Below the pieces are notes generated by a model that had not been told where the DNA came from, did not search any database, and saw only the letters and a program-made list of their open reading frames with translations. From Candidatus Altimarinota bacterium (GTDB taxonomy: Bacteria > Patescibacteriota > Gracilibacteria > BD1-5 > UBA6164), in contig JAQTWV010000001.1 in NCBI GenBank assembly GCA_028689115.1, forward strand, positions 62,001 to 126,000: a stretch of DNA of 64,000 bases, given 5' to 3'. The position numbers and the translations under genes were made by a program. Positions 54,128 to 63,967 of the stretch are shown piece after piece; position 1 is the stretch's first letter; the number at the start of each line of letters is the position of its first letter.

Positions 54128-54343
54128 ATGTCTTTGTCCAATAAAAAATTTGGCAATCGTGCAGAAGCTGTGAGAAAAGCAGGTTCTGTTGCCGAAAAGC
54201 AAATCTTTGGATTCATGCAACATTTGGTTTCAATTGGAAAAACTTGCAGTATTGAAATGCAAGTTGCTTCTCTTGATTTTGCAGGATTGCGAAAAGAAAG
54301 AAGAAGAAAGGGGGTTGTTCGTATTGCAAAAGCATATACTTAA
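54128..54343 (+). CDS. Small basic protein with unusual codon use
   Basis: 71 residues ending in a basic segment 'LRKERRRKGVVRIAKAYT'. Unrecognised; size and charge suggest a nucleic-acid or ribosome-binding protein. All six Gly are GGN and none is TGA, it holds the only in-frame CGA of the window (in the LRKERRR run), and it uses GCC/GTG/CGT more than neighbours. It has the only perfect Shine-Dalgarno sequence here (AGGAGGG, 54118-54124, four bases from the ATG). Either a recent acquisition or a highly expressed gene under different codon selection. If CGA is Trp in this organism, residue 59 would be Trp. Confidence 0.75.
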   Translation: MSLSNKKFGNRAEAVRKAGSVAEKQIFGFMQHLVSIGKTCSIEMQVASLDFAGLRKERRRKGVVRIAKAYT

Positions 54344-54365
54344 TTCGAAAAAAGGTGGAAAAATA

Positions 54366-54390
54366 AAAGGGATTCTTTAGAATCCCTTTT
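54366..54390 (+). terminator. Terminator after the small basic gene
   Basis: AAAAGGGATTCT, TT, AGAATCCCTTTTT. Confidence 0.82.
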
Positions 54391-54401
54391 TAGTTTTTTA
54401 A

Positions 54402-54494
54402 AATTTCCTTTTCTCCAATTCTCGTCCCACAAAACAAAATAAAAACTATTAACTATAATTTCTTTGAAATTACACTTAATAGTTTTTATTGGTG
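54402..54494. repeat. Direct repeat R, copy 1 (tRNA-Leu 3' flank, duplicated)
   Basis: About 92 bases, nearly identical to 54596-54687 (one extra T). Includes the long AT hairpin AAAAACTATTAA...TTAATAGTTTTT, the apparent tRNA terminator. It abuts a degenerate tRNA-Leu 3' end (54489-54515) with 'GGGACTCG' preserved. Confidence 0.88.
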
Positions 54495-54578
54495 CTAGAG
54501 AGCTGGGACTCGGCGCAAGTCGGGCATCCGAAAGATAAATTGAAAAATATATAATTATTTTACTCCTATTCGTCGTAA
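54489..54578 (-). repeat. Degenerate tRNA-like piece plus 19-base core element
   Basis: On the minus strand: core TTACGACGAATAGGAGTAA (complement of 54560-54578), an AT spacer, 'CGGATGCCCGACTTGCGCCG' then AGTCCCAGCTCT...AGCACCA. Same order as the element at 44318-44436, here ending in a tRNA-Leu-like 3' end. Confidence 0.7.
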
Positions 54579-54595
54579 AAAATTATTATTTTTCT

Positions 54596-54687
54596 AATTT
54601 CCTTTTCTCCAATTCTCGTCCCACAAAACAAAATAAAAACTATTAACTATAATTTCTTTGAAATTACACTTAATAGTTTTTATGGTG
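54596..54687. repeat. Direct repeat R, copy 2 (terminator of tRNA-Leu)
   Basis: Second copy of R, immediately downstream (minus strand) of the intact tRNA-Leu; the hairpin at 54636-54681 with its T-run would end the tRNA transcript. Confidence 0.88.
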
Positions 54688-54766
54688 CCCAGAGTGGGAC
54701 TCGAACCCACACGACCGAAATCAGAGGATTTTGAGTCCTCCATGTCTACCATTTCATCACCTGGGC
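54683..54766 (-). tRNA. tRNA-Leu (anticodon CAA)
   Basis: 84 bases with encoded CCA. Acceptor GCCCAGG; anticodon stem GAGGA/TCCTC enclosing loop CTCAAAA (anticodon CAA); a long variable arm as expected for Leu; T-arm GTGGG-TTCGAGT-CCCAC. Confidence 0.95.
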
Positions 54767-54769
54767 AAA

Positions 54770-54793
54770 TGGTGGAGCCGCGTGAACGGCCCC
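54770..54793 (-). ncRNA. tRNA acceptor-stem minihelix or tRNA remnant with CCA
   Basis: On the minus strand GGGGCCG, TTCACG, CGGCTCC, A, CCA: a complete 7-bp acceptor stem (one G-U) with discriminator and CCA tail but no D, anticodon or T arms. It lies 3 bases upstream of tRNA-Leu. Probably a deletion remnant of a second tRNA; a processed minihelix is possible. Confidence 0.5.
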
Positions 54794-54909
54794 ATAAAAA
54801 GTGAAGATATTATATAAAATACAGTTTTTTTTGCAAATTTTGTTTTATTTTTTCCTTTTTAAAAAAATTATGATACAATTTATTTAAATATTTCTTAAAA
54901 CAAAAACAA
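54794..54909. other. Intergenic region upstream of rnr
   Basis: AT-rich spacer between the tRNA pieces and rnr; I see no additional gene or clear promoter in it. Confidence 0.5.
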
Positions 54910-57072
54910 ATGAAAAAAGCGGTTGGTATTTTCCAAGAGGCAAAAGGTTTCGGTTTTGTAGTTCCTAGTGATAAATCGTTACATTCTGGCGATTTCTTTA
55001 TTCCAGGTCCTTTTATTAATGGTGCTTCAAATGGTGATTTAGTTGAAGTTGAAATTAGTGATAAATTATGAGGTAAAAACAGGGAAGCAAAAATAGTTTG
55101 AATAGTAAAATTAAGCACTGAACATAAAGCTAATGAAGCAAATGTTATCTGAGTTTATTCTCAATGAAATGGGGATTTTTGATTTGTAGATGTAGAAACT
55201 GAAACTCCAACTGGTAAAACTAAAAAATGATATTTTGTTTTTGGTAGAAATAAAAAAACTGCAATGAATGGGGACTTAGTTGAAGCTTCTGTAAAAGTAT
55301 TTAAAGGTAAAGAAGAAGCTGAAATTGTAAGAGTTATAGAAAGAAAAAAAGGTTTAATAGTTGGTACATATACAGTATGAAGAGAAAGTTTTTGATTTGT
55401 TGTTCCAAAAAATGAAACAACTATTAAGAGTGATATTTTCGTAGCAAGTACAAATGCTATGTGAGCTCATAATTGAGATATAGTTTGAGTTGAAATTACT
55501 AAATTTGGTAAAAAAAGTCCAGAATGAGTAATCAAAGAAATAATTGCAAAAAAATGAAGTTTAGATAAAAGGGAAGAAGAAATTTTGACTATTGCTGTTG
55601 AAGCTGGTGCAAAAATAACATTTCCAGATGAAGTTCAAAATCAACTTTCATCAATCGGTGAAAATGTTGATGAAAAAGAAATAGCTAGAAGAAAAGATTT
55701 TAGAGATTTATTTACATTTACAATTGATTGAGCTGATGCAAAAGATTTAGATGATGCTATCTCTCTTGAAAAACTAGATAATGGTGATTATAAATTATAC
55801 GTTCATATTGCAGATGTTACAAATTATGTAACAGAAAATAGTGCACTTGATAAAGAAGCTTTAGAAAGAGGAACTTCTATTTATTTAGCAGATAGAGTTA
55901 TACCTATGCTTCCTGAAAAATTATCAAATAATTTATGTAGTTTAAATCCATATACTGATAAATTAACTCTTACTTGTGAAATGCATATTTGAGGTAAAAC
56001 AGGACATTTAATTAAATCAAAAGTTTGGGAATCAGTTATAAGAAGTGATTATAGACTTACATATAAAGATGTAGATAATATTGATCAAAAACATTTAAAT
56101 GTTGGTGATGAACTTATGTTTAGATGAGAAACAACTCTAGAGCTTCTTGAAACAATTAAATCTTGTAATGATTTAAAAGAAATAATTTTAAAATATAGAG
56201 AACAAACTTGAACTCTTGATTTTGATTTTCCTGAAACAGTTGTAGATTTTGATGCTGATGGTAATCCAATTGGTATAAAAGAATACCCAAAATATGATTC
56301 AAATAAATTAATTGAAGTATTTATGGTTTCTGCAAATGAAGCAGTTGCTAAAGAATACTCTAGATTTCCATTTCTTTATAGAATTCATGAAATTCCAAAA
56401 GAAAATGATATAGTAGATTTACAAGATAAATTAAATTTATTTGGTATAAAATTTAAATTCAAAGAAAATACTACTGCAGAATTTGGTCAATTAATAGAAA
56501 AATTTTCAGATTTACCAGATACAAAAAGAAGATTTTTAGAAAGAATGACACTTAGAACTTTAACTCAAGCAAGTTATTCTCATATAAATTTTGGACATTT
56601 TGGACTAGGTTTAGAATTTTATAGTCATTTTACTTCACCAATTAGAAGATATCCTGATTTACAAATTCATAGAATTATAAAAGAATCTCTAAATTCAAAA
56701 TTAGATCCTACAAGACAAGCACATTATAAATCAATTCTTCCAAAAGTTGGTACAAATTCTAGTGAAAGAGAAAGACTTAGTGATAAACTTGAGTATAAAG
56801 TAAGAGATTATTTTGTAGTAAAATATTATAAAGACAAAGTTTGACAAGAGTTTGATGCTATAATTTCAGGTACAATTTATAAATGATTTTTTGTGGAATT
56901 ACCTGATACAGCAGAATGATTTGTTGAAATAGATGGAACGCATTATGATGAAAAATTACAAACTCATAGAGATAAATTATGAAATAAATTTACGCTTTGA
57001 GATAGTGTAAGAGTAAAACTAGTTGAAGCAGATGAAAAAATGCTTAGATTAAATTTCGAAGTTGTAAAATAA
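54910..57072 (+). CDS. rnr: Ribonuclease R (RNB family 3'-5' exoribonuclease)
   Basis: 720 residues. Three N-terminal OB/CSD units (~1-200; '[16 protein letters not shown]', 'GVYSQGNGDFGFVDVE', 'GTYTVGRESFGFVVPKN'), then the RNB domain with catalytic Asp cluster '[20 protein letters not shown]' and '[22 protein letters not shown]', '[22 protein letters not shown]', '[20 protein letters not shown]', and a C-terminal S1 domain ('[21 protein letters not shown]'). Degrades structured RNA in the cytoplasm. Monocistronic with its own terminator. Confidence 0.97.
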
Positions 57073-57076
57073 AACG

Positions 57077-57109
57077 AAAAAATCCAGTTTTTAAAAACTG
57101 GATTTTTTT
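57077..57109 (+). terminator. Terminator after rnr
   Basis: AAAAAATCCAGTTTTT, AAAAACTGGATTTTTTT. Confidence 0.85.
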
Positions 57110-57190
57110 ATCTTTTTTAAAGATATTGACAAAATATATTTTATATTTAAAATCTTAGTAATTATATTAAATTTTTTAAATTTATTAACT

Positions 57191-58729
57191 ATGTTTTTCA
57201 AAAATTTCTTCTCTAAAAATAGTGATAATATAAATACTTCAAAAGTAGATTCTGAAGTAGAAAAATGAGTATCTTATTATGCTAAAAAAATATGAGCTAT
57301 TTTATGATTGTCTATATGATTAAATACAGCTGTTATAGCTTGAAATCAAGACTTAGATCCAAAATATGCTATGGTTTCTCAAACTCCAGAAAGTAGTGAA
57401 AAAAGTAATGAAATTAAAAAAATAATGATTTGAAAAGCTTTAAAATGAGATAGTGTAGAGTGATTTATGATTCGTTCTTTTTGAGTTTCAACTGGTTGGG
57501 AATTATTGGTTGAAAAATGAACTTGAAATAGAGTTGTAAATCCTAGGAATGATCTTATAGCTGGTAGAGAATATATATTAGCAAGAGATGAAAAAGATGC
57601 TGGAAATCTAGCTAATATATTTAAAACAAAAGTAAAAAAACAAGATTTAAAAGAAGAAAAAAATTCTTTAGAAAATAATGAAATTAAAGAAAATAAAGAA
57701 GAAATAACAAAAGAAAATAAAATAGGTAATTTATTTGATTTTAGTTATGATGCTTATATAAAATCAATTATGTGAGTTGAAAGTAACTGAAATCAACATG
57801 CAAATAATTCAAAAAAATGAAAACAATTGTGAGTTGAAAGTTCTAAATTTGCACATTGATATTATCAATTTACAAATGAAACATTAGCTTTATTTTGAAT
57901 AACTACTGAAAAACAATTAATTGCATATAAAAAATCTGCAACTTTGCAAAAAAAGGTAATGCATCAATTTACAATGGCAAATCATAAATATGCATTAAAT
58001 AGTGAATCTGTTTTAAGCGTTGTAAAAATGTGAGTTCCTATTAATCAAATTTTGACAGTTATGCATCATAGATGAGCTCGTGGTTGAGAAAGAATAACTG
58101 ACTACGCTGTTAAACAAAAAAATCCGGTAAGTGCTTTTTATACTAGATTGTCACAAGTAAAATGAGATTGGTTATGAACAAAAACAAGTGATTATTTAGA
58201 AAAAGTTAGTTCTAAATATGATCAAATATTAGCAACAGAACATAATTTAGAAGATACTACTTTACTATCAAAATCAAAAGTTAAAACTATTATTTCTCCA
58301 AGTGTAAGTATTGAAGCTTCAAACGATGCAAGTTTTGTTCCAAGTGAATCTGAAACAAAATGAGTTCAAGTTTCTAAAGTTGATTCTAAAAATGTAGTAG
58401 AAATTAAATTAGCAAATAATTTTGATAATGAAGTTTCAGAATATAGCACTAGATATAAAAATGAATTAATGTCTAAAATAGCAAATTCAAATTTATCAAT
58501 GCAACAAAAAACAGAATTATTTGATAAATTATCAAAACAAACAAATTTAGTTTCATACTATGAAAAACAAATAGAATATCATAAAAATATTATAGCAACT
58601 TCAAATGATGATTTAGAAAAACAAAGATCAAAGAGGATTATCCCTTGATTAACTAAGTTATTAAATGATATAAATTCAAGCATAATGTATTATGCTAATA
58701 ACTCTGATAAATTGAAAAAGGCAGCTTAA
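57191..58729 (+). CDS. Putative secreted lysozyme-like (transglycosylase) enzyme with LysM-like domain
   Basis: 512 residues. A hydrophobic segment at ~29-47 ('YYAKKIGAILGLSIGLNTAVIAG') suggests membrane insertion or secretion. Residues ~78-128 resemble LysM ('GKALKGDSVEGFMIRSFGVS', 'VVNPRNDLIAGREYILARD'). Residues ~186-320 have the lysozyme-like SLT pattern: catalytic-type Glu197 in 'IMGVESNGNQHANNSKKG', then 'AHGYYQFTNETLALFG'. A C-terminal ~190 residues is helical and unassigned. Inferred: cuts peptidoglycan glycan strands. Opens a run of four plus-strand genes that carries two more wall-targeting enzymes. Confidence 0.72.
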
Positions 58730-58754
58730 AAACACATATTTTATGTGTTTTTTT
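58729..58754 (+). terminator. Terminator
   Basis: AAAACACATA, TTT, TATGTGTTTTTTTG. Confidence 0.78.
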
Positions 58755-58809
58755 GTTTTATTAATTTAATTATGTTAAAATAAATATAAATATAATTTAA
58801 AACAAAAAT

Positions 58810-60375
58810 ATGGTAGAAGCTCAATGAAAAAGTACAGAACAACAACAATCACAAAAAGTAGAGTGATGAGTTGTTGATAAAAGTAAATTATCACCAGAAC
58901 AACAAGAAGTACAAAATAAAATAGATGAACTTACAAATAAATTAGAAATAATATGAGCTACAGAAAAAATTACAAAAAAAGCTGTAGATATTTTATTTAG
59001 ATGATTAACAGGAGATTCTACTATAAAAACTGATCCAGAAGCAAAGCCAACTATTGAGTTATTAGAAAGATATAAAAAAGCTTTTGAACAAGCACAAAAA
59101 GATAGAAAAATAACTGAAGCAGATTTAAAAAGTATTACAGAATCTCTTTCAAAAATGTGAGATAAACTTGAATTTTCAGCTTGAATAGATGAAAAATGAG
59201 AAAAGCTTAAATATGATACTGAAAAACTAAAAACTATATCAAGTAAAGATTTTTTAAGTATGCCGGAAGACCAAAGATTACAATATGTTACAAAAAATAA
59301 TGTAGATAGTAATAGTATAAGTTCATGATCAGTAAAAGATTTAACTTTTAGTTTTGATATGGATAATGATTGAAAAATAAATAAAGAACTTTATATGCTA
59401 ACAACTGCAGGTCAAGTATTACCAAAAGAAGTTAGAGAGGTAACAAAAGATGGTCAAACTTATTCTAGAATATGATTAAAATGAGAGTTTTATAATTGAG
59501 AAAAAAGATTAACAATTCATGATAAAACAAATATTTCGATTAATAAAATAGCAACAACAGAAGAACTAAATAATTTAAGTGAAGCAAATCAAAAGAAATA
59601 TAATGAATTTGTGGAAAAAAATCCAGAATACAAGGATGAAAAATTCAAAAATATTATAACAGAAGCAATAGATAAAGATATAGAACCAAAATTATTTATA
59701 TGAGTTGTTGGTAGAAGAATAGAAGAATTTGAAAAATTATCTACTATTGAAAAAGCTGATATAGAAATGTTAGCAACGGAAATAGCAAAAGTTTCTTGAT
59801 ATAATAAAACAGATATAAATCAAGTTGCAAAAGTGTTAAAAGTTGCAACTCCTACAACTTGGAAGGAATCAGCTTTAAAATTATGATTTAAACAAGAAGA
59901 AATAGATAGTTATAGTTCTAGAAATAGTGATGTAACAAAATATGATTTTTGAAAATTAAATGATTTTACTCCAGCAGAATATTCTTATCCAGCTGAAAGA
60001 AGTGATTCTTGAACTACACTTTGTTCTAGAACAGCTAGACTAAATTTAGCTAGATTATGAGTAGATTGACAAATAAATCAATGATCAAGTGCTAAAGCTT
60101 CATTTGATTTATATAATTGAGATATAAGTAATTTCCCACCAAAGTGAGATTCAGAAACAAAAGTAGCTGATTTATATTTAGATGCAAGTGAAAAAAATAA
60201 AGAATATGGTCACAGAGTAGCAGCATTTAAAGATGAAAAATGATCTTGGTTTGTACTAGATCCATATTACAAGATTTGAAATTGAGATTCAAGAAGTCCG
60301 ATTCCAGCAGATTTATATGTAAGCACAATGCAAGCTAAATGAAGAAAATTTTGGTGAGCTCATTATTTTGCTTAA
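58810..60375 (+). CDS. Putative Cys-His-Asp hydrolase with a domain shared with the next protein
   Basis: 521 residues, no signal peptide visible. Helical N-terminal region (~1-135); a shared domain at ~138-245 ('LKTISSKDFLSMPEDQRLQY', 'TTAGQVLPKEVREVTKDG', 'YSRIGLKGEFYNGEKRLTIHD') that recurs in the 60430 product; a third region with 'IITEAIDKDIEPKLFIGVVG'. The C-terminus holds a candidate papain/NlpC-like triad: Cys405 ('SGTTLCSRTARLNLARLGV'), His468 ('YGHRVAAFKDEKG'), Asp484 ('WFVLDPYYKIG'). Inferred amidase or peptidase acting on walls or peptides; the catalytic role is not proven. Confidence 0.78.
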
Positions 60376-60429
60376 TACAAATATATATGATAAAATTAGT
60401 TAAAATAATATTATTTTAACTAATTTTTT

Positions 60430-61800
60430 ATGTCTTTAGAAAAACAAAAATCTCCAGAAACTCCAAAAATAGAAAAACAAAAATCTCCAGTATCTCCAGA
60501 AACTAAAACTTCTAGAGAAGCTCAAGAAGTTTTTACTGAAACAAAAGAAAAATTAAAAACTATTTCAAGTAGAGAATTTTTAAAGATTCCAGAAAATGAG
60601 AGGTTAAAATATATAACAAAATCTCAAATAGATTCTACAAAAGTTTCTTCATGAGAAACAAAAGATTTAGAGTTTACTTTTACATTTGACTCTAAATTTA
60701 ATAAAGAGCTTTATCTTAAAACAACAGCATGACAAGTTCTTCCAAAAGAAGTAAGGGAAGTAAAGTTATGATCTGAAACTTATAATAGAATTTGATTAAA
60801 ATGAGAGTTTTTTAATGCACAAAATAGAAGACTTACAATTCATGAAAATACTAAATTAGAAGTTTCAAAATTAGGTGATACAGTTGAATTAGAAAAACAA
60901 AATGAAATAATTTTTGCTAACTTTAAAAATGAAAATAAAGATAATAAAGAGTTTGCAGAAAACAATTATGATGATTTAATAAAAAGTGCAATTGATAAAG
61001 CAATTGATCCAAAATTTGCTATAAAATTGTTTGGAGAATCAATTAGTTATTTAAAACAATCAAATTGATATAGACAAATAAAAATAGAAGAATTATTAAC
61101 TAATTATTATAGAGTAAGAAATAATTATTCTGCTTGGAATTGAAAAGTAGAAGAAGAATCTACATCTAAAAATAATTTTACTCTTGCTCTTTTAAAAGAA
61201 ACTTATGAAGATAATTGGAAGGAAAAAGCTCTAGAATTTGGTATTACAAAAGATGAAGTAGATAAATTTTCTATTAAAAAATTCTCTAAAATAACTTTTG
61301 ATCTAGAAAATATATGATTATGAGATAAATGACTTCTAGATTTTATATCTTTAGCAGAATGAACAAATTTAAATTATAATGCAATTTTTTGAAATTGAGA
61401 ACAAAATAAAATTGATTTCACAAATATGACATTAAAAGAGATTTTAGCATATCAAGCAGAATATAAAAAATCAATGTGATCTGCTGCTATTTGAAAATAT
61501 CAATTTATGGATTATACATTGAAATGAATGATAGAAAGATATTGAATTGATGAAAATGATAAATTTTCACCAGAAATGCAAGATAAATTAGCATATATAA
61601 AACTTCAAGAAAGATGATTGAATGATTTTAAAAATTGATATATTAAAAAAGAAAATTTTCAATTTAATCTTTCAAAAGAATGGGCTTCAATTGCTCAAAA
61701 CGAAACTTGATTAAGTTATTATCATTGAGATAAAATGAATAATCATGCATCAAATACTTGAAAAAAAATACAAGACGCCTTAGAAAAATTATATGCATAA
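60430..61800 (+). CDS. GH104-like muramidase (phage-lysozyme type) with the shared N-domain
   Basis: 456 residues. N-terminal low-complexity tail (MSLEKQKSPETPKIEKQKSP), then the shared domain at ~40-145 ('LKTISSREFLKIPENERLKY', 'TTAGQVLPKEVREV', 'YNRIGLKGEFFNAQNRRLTIHE'). The C-terminal catalytic domain (~300-456) fits lambda-type muramidases: Glu310 in 'FISLAEGTNLNYNAIFGNG', then 'MGSAAIGKYQFMDYTLKGMI', 'KLAYIKLQERGLNDFKNG' and 'EWASIAQNETGLSYYHGDK'. Such enzymes cut the MurNAc-GlcNAc bond. No signal peptide is visible, so export must use another route. No other phage gene is near. Confidence 0.85.
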
Positions 61801-61874
61801 AAATTATTTAGTTACGTAATTGATATTGTAAAATATTTTGTATAATAAAATTAATTATAATTTAAAAAATAAAT

Positions 61875-62375
61875 ATGTCTTTAGAAAATTTAAATCAAGA
61901 TAATGATTGAATAAATAAAAAAACAGGATTAAAGTTTTCAAAACAAGTTAGTTTAGCAATTTGAGCATTTGTATTAAGTATAAATTTATCTATTGCTGAG
62001 CCAAATAAAACAATATGATTAGTCGATTTTATTGAGTGAGGAACAGCAGAGTTATACAAAGATAAGAATTGAAATTATGGAATTAGAAATTGAAACTCTA
62101 AAATTTGAAGGGATTTTATATATGGTACAACTATTATAAATGGTAAAAAATATATAGTTTATTCCCCTGGAATATGATATAATATAGATGTATTTTTAGA
62201 ATCAGATTTGGAAGTATATAAAGAATACTTATCTAAGTATGGTGAAAAAAGAGTATATAATCTTGTTAAATCAATGGAACAATACTTAGAAAACTATCTA
62301 AAAGATAATCCAAATTCTACTTTAGAAGAAGCATTAAAATGATGGGAAGTAATATTAAAAAAATTAACAAAATAA
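61875..62375 (+). CDS. Secreted hypothetical protein
   Basis: 166 residues. Hydrophobic segment 'FSKQVSLAIGAFVLSINLSIAEPN' (~24-48) works as signal or anchor; the mature part 'IGLVDFIEGGTAELYKDK' and 'IGYNIDVFLESDLEVYKEYLSKYGEKRVYNLVKSMEQYL'. No catalytic motif recognised. It is the last gene of the muralytic-enzyme run (75 bases after the muramidase), ending at a bidirectional terminator. Confidence 0.72.
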
Positions 62376-62376
62376 A

Positions 62377-62415
62377 ACCAAATAAGAAGCAGTGAAACTG
62401 CTTCTTATTTGTTTT
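62377..62415. terminator. Bidirectional terminator
   Basis: AACCAAATAAGAAGCAG, TGAAA, CTGCTTCTTATTTGTTTT; contains the stop of the minus-strand gene. Confidence 0.87.
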
Positions 62416-63046
62416 TAACTAATCATATATCTCATATTTTATATTCTCATGATTGATTATCTATATTTATTATAAGTGTATATTCTTCATTTTTTATGCT
62501 TTTTACATCTAATACATCCATATATTTTTCTCAATAACGAATTTTGAAAATAATTTCAATGTAAGGTAATAAGTCTAATATTGTACTTGTATTTTTTTTG
62601 TTTAATTTTATTGATATAGTGTTAAAACCTGGAAAAATTTTATTTTCAAAAAAAGAAATTATTTCTTTTTCTACTTCTTTATAAATTGAAATACGTTCTT
62701 CTATATCACAATTTTCTCAATATAAATTGCAATTATCTTGCAATTTTTGTTCTATTGCTTTGATAACTCATTTTTCAAATTCTATATATTTATAATTTGA
62801 CTCGAGCATTAGAACTGATAAAGTATTTACTAAATCATTTTTAATTTGTTTAGACTCTACACTTTCTTTTATAGGAGATGAAATTTTTACATCAGTATCT
62901 GATAATAAATTATCAGCAATAGAATCTGATGTTTGTGTTCATAAAATAGCAGCAACAGAAATGGCTATAATCCTACTATAACTTTGTATTGATTCTGCTA
63001 ATCACTTTTTATTTTTATGTTTTAATTCAAATTCTAATTTTTCCAT
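62405..63046 (-). CDS. Hypothetical protein with one hydrophobic segment
   Basis: 213 residues. Residues ~24-40 ('YSRIIAISVAAILGTQTSDSIA') are a likely signal or anchor; then helical and beta parts with Cys pair ('DNCNLYGENCDIEE'). No family recognised. It starts two bases after the stop of the upstream small gene on the same strand. Confidence 0.72.
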
Positions 63047-63048
63047 AT

Positions 63049-63312
63049 TTATATTTTTGAAATTATTTCTTCGGGTGATTCTTCACTTATTGTATCATTG
63101 TATTCATCAATCTGATTTTTTCATTTAATAAGTGTATTATTTAATTCTTTTATAAGTTCATTTTGTTTTTTTGTATAATTTAAAAGTAAAACTAAAAGTT
63201 CTTTTTCTTTTGTTTCATCTAAATTTTTCAGTTTTTCTGAAATAATTTTCTCTAAATTAGGATTTAAGTCAAATATTTGTTTTAGTATTTGTAGTATTTC
63301 TTGTGATTTCAT
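63049..63312 (-). CDS. Small helical hypothetical protein
   Basis: 87 residues: 'MKSQEILQILKQIFDLNPNL', Lys/Glu coiled coil, acidic tail 'EESPEEIISKI'. Contains one TGA glycine near residue 64 that would truncate it in the standard code. 22 bases downstream of the 63335 gene and 2 bases upstream of the 62405 gene: a three-gene unit. Confidence 0.72.
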
Positions 63313-63334
63313 AGGGTAATTTTATAAATATATT

Positions 63335-63904
63335 TTATTTTCATATTTCATTTAATACTTTTTCTGTTCTTTTAATTCATGAATTTAAATATCCATTTTT
63401 TAATTCATTTGCTCATAATTCAAGAGAATTTGGTTTTTTTTCTGATTTTGAAACTTGTATATCCGGTTTTCAATTAGTTTTTTCAACACCATATTTATTA
63501 ATATCCGGTAATTTTCTAGCATTTATAATAGTATTATTAAGATTGTTTCATATACTATTTGCATCTAATCATAAAAGTTCTGATATTTGTATTGCCGCTA
63601 CTGTATTTAAATTATTAAGACTTAACATTAAATCATCATATCTTGCCTCAATATTTTTAGATCTTTTATCCATATATGGATTTTGAAAATTATTTTTTAT
63701 TTCGGCTATTATTTGTTTAAGTTTGACTCTAATTTCAGATATTTGATTTTGATTTAAATTAAGAGTTTCTCACAATTTTTTTAAACTTTCTTCATTTATT
63801 TTTCAATCATATTGAGTTACTAACTCTTGAGAATCTTTAGTTGTTTTTATTATATCTTTTCTTGAATAATCAATTAGATTATCTACATTTGGAATCTCTG
63901 CCAT
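63335..63904 (-). CDS. Helical hypothetical protein
   Basis: 189 residues, cytoplasmic by composition; 'IDYSRKDIIKTTKDSQELVTQYDG', 'LSLNNLNTVAAIQISELLGLDANS', ends 'RTEKVLNEIGK'. No family recognised. First gene of the three-gene minus-strand unit with a promoter candidate at its 5' side. Confidence 0.72.
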
Positions 63905-63938
63905 ATTTTTATAATTATAAATATATATTTTCACTATA

Positions 63939-63967
63939 ATTATCTCATATAATAAGTTTTAAAGCAA
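63939..63967 (-). promoter_or_regulatory. Promoter candidate for the 63904-62405 unit
   Basis: On the minus strand -35 TTGCTT (complement of 63962-63967), 17 bases, -10 GATAAT (complement of 63939-63944), about 35 bases before the ATG. Confidence 0.45.

Noticed and set aside
57191-62375. Prophage or phage lysis cassette
   Set aside because: No capsid, tail, integrase, holin or terminase features nearby, and codon use (abundant TGA) matches the host genome.
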